DNA of 8,717 bases from Prolixibacteraceae bacterium (GTDB lineage: Bacteria; Bacteroidota; Bacteroidia; Bacteroidales; Prolixibacteraceae), in assembly GCA_027858145.1 (NCBI GenBank), contig JAQIDF010000127.1, positions 1 through 8,717 on the forward strand, given 5' to 3'. Below, piece after piece: positions 6,227-8,717 of the stretch. The notes below the pieces were generated by a model, which did not search any database, was not told the DNA's origin, and was given only the letters and a program-made list of their open reading frames with translations. The translations under genes and the position numbers were made by a program. The stretch's first letter is position 1. The number at the start of each line of letters is the position of its first letter.

Positions 6227-6353
6227 AAAACACAATTGGGCGTGGTAAAGCAACACCTCATTGACCAAAAAAGGCGGTAAGTTCTCGTGCTTACTGTCTT
6301 TCTTCATGGCCCAACTGTGACTTAATTCCTAATATGTTAACGGCTGGCTTTTT

Positions 6354-7009
6354 TTATAATTTTTCAAGTTTCTTAATCCATTCATTAAATCTTGGACTTT
6401 TTGCTTTTATCTTTTTTAAGCCAATTGCTTCAGCTAAAATATTTCCATAAACAATTTTGTTGTATCCAAGAATGATCCTTTCTAACCTATGAGAAGGAGA
6501 TGTTTCTCTATTGTTGTTTATCATTTCAGGATTGCTATATTGTTTGAATGTTTGAGTTAATTCATCAATACCAACCAGTTCTTTTTCTGGGATTTGTTCA
6601 TGAAATATATCGATATCATTAAAAAGTAGTCCTTCAAATTCATGAAGTTGTAAATATGGAATGAAACGAGATCTTACAGCATCATCAATACTTTCTAACA
6701 TCCCATGCTCAAGTATTTCCATCCTTTTATTTTTATTTGGCTGCTGTTCTGCTTCATCCCACATTGGGAAATTGTATTTGCTATACATCCGTAATAATCA
6801 ATAAGGGTAGTTACAAAAGCTTTTGAGTCATTTGTTAAATGAAGAGTAATTTGTTTTTTTAATTCTGACCACTTCACAATACCACCCATTGATTTTTTTA
6901 TAAGCGGTGATTGAATAAAAATATCTTTCTTCGCAAAATATGGAGTTAGAATTGTGTTGCAGAATTCCTTTTCAGTTTCACCTTCGCATATAATAATTAC
7001 TCTTTTCAT
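6354..7009 (-). pseudogene. DUF4276 family protein, frameshifted (one base missing near 6788)
   Basis: Two overlapping frames, 7009-6695 and 6788-6354, together make one DUF4276 protein. The first gives VIIICEGETEKEF (4-16, acidic cluster E9/E11/E13 like a TOPRIM-type site) through TTLIDYYG (68-74, D71). The second resumes exactly with MYSKYNFPMWDEAE and continues through PYLQLHEFEGLLF to the end. Restoring one base in GGATG at about 6788-6790 gives a continuous 218-residue product, the usual family size. The sequence after residue 74 in the first frame is unrelated and stops soon. The family is predicted to be nuclease-like and is commonly paired with OLD/ABC ATPases, as here: the gene starts 3 nt after the ATPase stop. 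The frameshift may be a real inactivation or a sequencing error; no slippery heptamer is visible. Confidence 0.82.
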
Positions 7010-7012
7010 TCT

Positions 7013-8077
7013 TTAATAATTTGGTTGACCTGTAGTTATTATATTTCTTTTCCATAAATCATTAATGGTATAATCCTCGAGCCATGCTTGAAGCTTATTC
7101 TCATTTAAACGTTTAAATTTTGAGCACCCATCAATTTGGTCAACAGTAATAATTGAGTCTGGTGAAAAATGACTTATTAAATCTGTCGATTGTGTTGCAA
7201 TAATAACTTGACATCCTTTAGCAGAAACTGATTTTATCATGCCTGCTAATTTCGCAATAGCCGAAGGATGTAATCCCAATTCCGGCTCGTCTATTATTAT
7301 TGTATCAGGTAGATTAGGTTGCATAAATAAAACAGTTAATGCAATAAACCGAATTGTTCCATCTGATAAATCATTTACTCCATAAACAGTGTCACTATAT
7401 TTATCTTTCCACTGTAACTTTACAAAACTCTCATTATTCGGAATAAAATAAAAGTCTGAAAAATATGGCGCAATAGATTGGATTGTTTTAACAATTTTAT
7501 TGTATACAACCTTTTCTTCTTCTTTTATGTCATATAAGAATGCGGCCAGGTTTGCTCCATTACTATACAAATAATAAATGTCATTTTCTATGTGGCTTGG
7601 AATTGTAAAAGGTGACTTGTCACTTGTATCATGGAAGTGATATTTTCTAAATCCATCAAGATATTTGATTACATAAGGAGCCCGACTATTATCTGTTGTT
7701 TTTATCCTTGCCTCTCTGCTTGAACGGCCTATATCCCAACCAGGATCACCATTGAGTATTAGATGTTCTTCTGTGACGATAAATCCATCAGCACCCAATT
7801 TAAGTGTTGCAGAATAGCCATTAATGCCATTTTCAAACTCGACTTTAAAACTAATAGTATCAGTTACCTTTTGTCCCTTATGAAGAATTTTATTTTCACC
7901 TCCTGTTAGTGCAATATATTCATTTAGATTTTTGTTATAGAGTCGATTCAATAAATCAAAAAATGAAATAAAATTACTTTTTCCACTTCCATTAGCACCA
8001 ATTAATAAATTAATCGGTGTTAAATCAATTCTTTCGGATTTAATCGATTTGTATCCTGATATCTCTATGTAATCCAT
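7013..8077 (-). CDS. AAA/ABC-type ATPase (AAA_21, OLD/PARIS-like), predicted defence component
   Basis: A 354-residue cytosolic ATPase with an ABC/SMC-type fold. Walker A is GANGSGKSN (27-35, K33). The signature-like motif is LSDGT (237-241). Walker B with D-loop is IIIDEPELGLHP (260-271, D263, E264). The switch segment is IIATQSTDLI (292-301), with Q296 in the place often held by the H-loop His. The region 36-230 is the insertion that differs among families. The N-terminus DYIEISGYKSI is the usual first strand, which supports the start. It heads a two-gene unit with DUF4276. By analogy with ATPase plus TOPRIM systems such as PARIS it would sense a phage trigger and hold or release the partner nuclease; that role is inferred. 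With the partner frameshifted the pair may be non-functional here. Confidence 0.85.
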   Translation of the reverse strand: MDYIEISGYKSIKSERIDLTPINLLIGANGSGKSNFISFFDLLNRLYNKNLNEYIALTGGENKILHKGQKVTDTISFKVEFENGINGYSATLKLGADGFIVTEEHLILNGDPGWDIGRSSREARIKTTDNSRAPYVIKYLDGFRKYHFHDTSDKSPFTIPSHIENDIYYLYSNGANLAAFLYDIKEEEKVVYNKIVKTIQSIAPYFSDFYFIPNNESFVKLQWKDKYSDTVYGVNDLSDGTIRFIALTVLFMQPNLPDTIIIDEPELGLHPSAIAKLAGMIKSVSAKGCQVIIATQSTDLISHFSPDSIITVDQIDGCSKFKRLNENKLQAWLEDYTINDLWKRNIITTGQPNY

Positions 8078-8101
8078 TTATTGATTATTTATTTTAAATC
8101 C

Positions 8102-8109
8102 CAAATTTA
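8102..8109 (-). promoter_or_regulatory. Possible -7 box TAAATTTG upstream of the ATPase gene
   Basis: Matches the Bacteroidota TAnnTTTG box about 24 nt upstream of the ATPase ATG. No good -33 TTTG is found at the expected distance in this AT-rich leader, so support is weak. Confidence 0.25.
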
Positions 8110-8173
8110 ATAAATTAACAAGAAATTACTATTTATAAAAACGCTGTACTTTCGAAAGTGCATTTTTAAGCTT

Positions 8174-8208
8174 GCCGTTAACATTCCGCAAATATGATTA
8201 GTTGCGGA
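8174..8208 (-). other. Right-hand end of the cassette array, possible attI-like junction
   Basis: The cassette 4 box GCCGTTAAC (8174-8182) is followed by TCCGCAA (8185-8191) and its inverted copy TTGCGGA (8202-8208). None of the conserved AACTTGTTTATATGCGTTA sequence that follows the box in repeats A and C (slightly changed in B) is present. No further matching cassette box pair was found to the right, so this is where the array joins other DNA. It could be the insertion-proximal end (attI-like) or a worn attC. Confidence 0.35.
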
Positions 8209-8211
8209 GTG

Positions 8212-8229
8212 TCCCGATGTACATCGGGA
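8212..8229. repeat. Perfect 18-bp palindrome TCCCGATGTACATCGGGA
   Basis: Fully self-complementary. Short CCCGAT..ATCGGG palindromes of this kind are, from memory, scattered in intergenic DNA of Bacteroidota. No T-run follows, so it is not a good terminator. Confidence 0.65.
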
Positions 8230-8296
8230 TCGAAAAGCACCAAGGCTAATGCGGGCTGTAAAACCTGATTATCAGCTCCGAAACCGAAATTAATTT

Positions 8297-8466
8297 GTTT
8301 ACTAAACATTGTTGTCCGGTTAAAACTATTGATTGCTTCGCAAAGCTCGCAATGACGAGATGTTTAAGGTATTTCGGAGAGGGAGGGGTTGCGATCGCGA
8401 GGAACGAAGCGGGAAGCAATCTTTTCAAATATTATTTTCTTTACCGGACAAAAGTGTTTACTAAAC
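8297..8466. mobile_element. MITE-like non-coding element with terminal inverted repeats and flanking 11-bp direct repeats
   Basis: The inverted ends are ATTGTTGTCCGGTTAAA (from 8308) and TTTACCGGACAAAAGT (to 8455). They are flanked by identical direct repeats GTTTACTAAAC at 8297-8307 and 8456-8466, which would be an 11-bp target duplication. Because GTTTACTAAAC is itself nearly palindromic, it could instead belong to the inverted ends. The interior has an inverted pair of a 'TTGCGAGGAACGAAGC...AAGCAATC' repeat: 8331-8355 on one side and 8388-8422 on the other. Short open frames crossing it on both strands look accidental. No transposase is present. Confidence 0.55.
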
Positions 8467-8570
8467 TAAAAATTATTATTGAGTATAACAAATTATGAAT
8501 AGTTTCTCAAACGTGTGAAACATGTAACTTTTTTTTAAAGTTGTGTAATGTTTATCTGCATTGTGAAGAG

Positions 8571-8578
8571 CACCTTTG
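8571..8578 (+). promoter_or_regulatory. Possible -7 box CACCTTTG for the CsbD gene
   Basis: Differs by one base from the common Bacteroidota TAnnTTTG box (TACCTTTG) and lies about 35 nt upstream of the ATG. A TTTG -33 element at the usual spacing is not evident. Confidence 0.35.
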
Positions 8579-8612
8579 TACTATATCTGGTAGAATTTAA
8601 AAATCCAAAATC

Positions 8613-8717
8613 ATGAACAAAGAAGAATTAACAGGAAAATGGAATGAGCAGAAAGGTAAACTCAAACAGAAGTATGCATTCCTTACTGAAAATGACCTGA
8701 TTTTTGAAAAAGGTAAA
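8613..8717 (+). CDS. CsbD family stress-response protein, 3' partial
   Basis: The first 35 residues are visible and begin MNKEELTGKWNEQKGKLKQK, the typical CsbD opening (G-x-W-x-x-x-K-G-x-x-K-x-K), followed by TENDLIFEKGK. Family members are about 60-70 residues, hydrophilic and helical, with a general stress-related expression pattern but no settled biochemical role. It is on the strand opposite to the array genes and outside the cassette boundaries, so it probably marks the flanking chromosome. The start is fixed by the family-like N-terminus. Confidence 0.88.
   Translation, partial: MNKEELTGKWNEQKGKLKQKYAFLTENDLIFEKGK

Larger units (their letters stand above)
5951..6344 (-). repeat. Long attC-like inter-cassette repeat C (about 394 bp), mosaic
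   Basis: Bounded by GCCACCTAAC (5951-5960) and GTTAACGGC (6336-6344). The left part to about 6066 matches repeats A and B, and 6080-6148 matches the palindrome region. After that the sequence is unrelated. The unique right part has its own folds: GTTGATCAAC (6188-6197), a perfect 16-bp palindrome (6211-6226), a pair CACAATTGGGC (6231-6241) / GCCCAACTGTG (6309-6319) and a small GTAAG/CTTAC hairpin between them. So the left side, next to the propeller gene start, is conserved, while the right side is exchanged. No gene is seen. Confidence 0.65.
5960..8181 (-). mobile_element. Gene cassette 4: ATPase + DUF4276 plus repeat C
   Basis: The gene block is flanked by GTTAACGGC (6336-6344) and its exact reverse complement GCCGTTAAC (8174-8182). 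Outside the 9-bp box the match continues with gaps (GTTAACGGC, two differing bases, GCTT). Extent is inferred from the cassette model. Confidence 0.5.

Noticed and set aside
1206..6344. Repeats A, B and C as simple transposon or MITE copies
   Set aside because: Their outer ends are not a constant inverted repeat; instead the ends change with the adjacent gene unit, and no target duplication is visible. Not fully excluded for their internal parts.
6695..6788. Programmed frameshift joining the two DUF4276 frames
   Set aside because: No slippery heptamer or downstream pseudoknot is evident around the GGATG junction; a simple one-base loss explains it better.
1206..8182. A CRISPR array or classical attC sites
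   Set aside because: The repeats are too few, long and mosaic for CRISPR. The boxes do not meet the strict GTTRRRY/RYYYAAC consensus and three spacers exceed usual attC length, so only 'attC-like' is claimed.
8246..8498. Short open frames on both strands near the right end
   Set aside because: They run through the MITE-like element and its inverted repeats; composition follows the repeats and there is no ribosome-binding context or family resemblance.

Overview
The window looks like an accessory region of a Bacteroidota chromosome. It is AT-rich, with A-rich leaders instead of strong Shine-Dalgarno sites and TAnnTTTG-like promoter boxes. It also carries small dispersed palindromes and 'TTGCGAGGAACGAAGC' type repeats that I associate with Bacteroidota genomes. 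No rRNA, tRNA or CRISPR array was seen.

Layout, left to right: (1) 1-1095, an ISAs1-family insertion sequence, transposase on the minus strand, running off the left edge. (2) About 1096-8182, an array of four gene units plus the start of a fifth, all on the minus strand and separated by non-coding repeats. (3) 8183-8612, a gene-free stretch with palindromes and a roughly 150-170 bp MITE-like element. (4) 8613-8717, the start of a CsbD-family gene on the plus strand, probably the edge of ordinary chromosome.

The central observation is how the gene units are bounded. Each unit is flanked by an inverted repeat of about 9-14 bp starting GTT and ending AAC. The two ends match within a unit but differ between units: GTTAGCGGC/GCCGCTAAC, GTTGGCAAT/ATTGCCAAC, GTTATGTGGC/GCCACCTAAC, GTTAACGGC/GCCGTTAAC. 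That is what integron gene cassettes should show, because the two halves of a cassette's attC site (R'' and R') meet and base-pair only in the excised circle. The spacers would then be attC-like sites. One is compact (134 bp, with a visible imperfect hairpin). Three are very long (about 394, 503 and 610 bp), mosaic and closely related in sequence. They do not fit the standard attC consensus or length, and no integrase is in the window, so this is best described as a cassette array of an undescribed or divergent integron-like system.

Cargo in transcription order (right to left): an ABC/OLD-like ATPase with a frameshifted DUF4276 partner; a secreted PepSY plus beta-propeller protein; a dual-specificity phosphatase with an 80-residue protein made of six VDSFP repeats; and a TIR-domain protein with a four-helix membrane SLATT/DUF4231 protein. 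Two cargos (ATPase-DUF4276 and TIR-SLATT) look like two-gene anti-phage modules, each with a 3-nt gap between its genes. The array would thus be a store of exchangeable defence and accessory genes. The IS interrupts the fifth cassette on the left.
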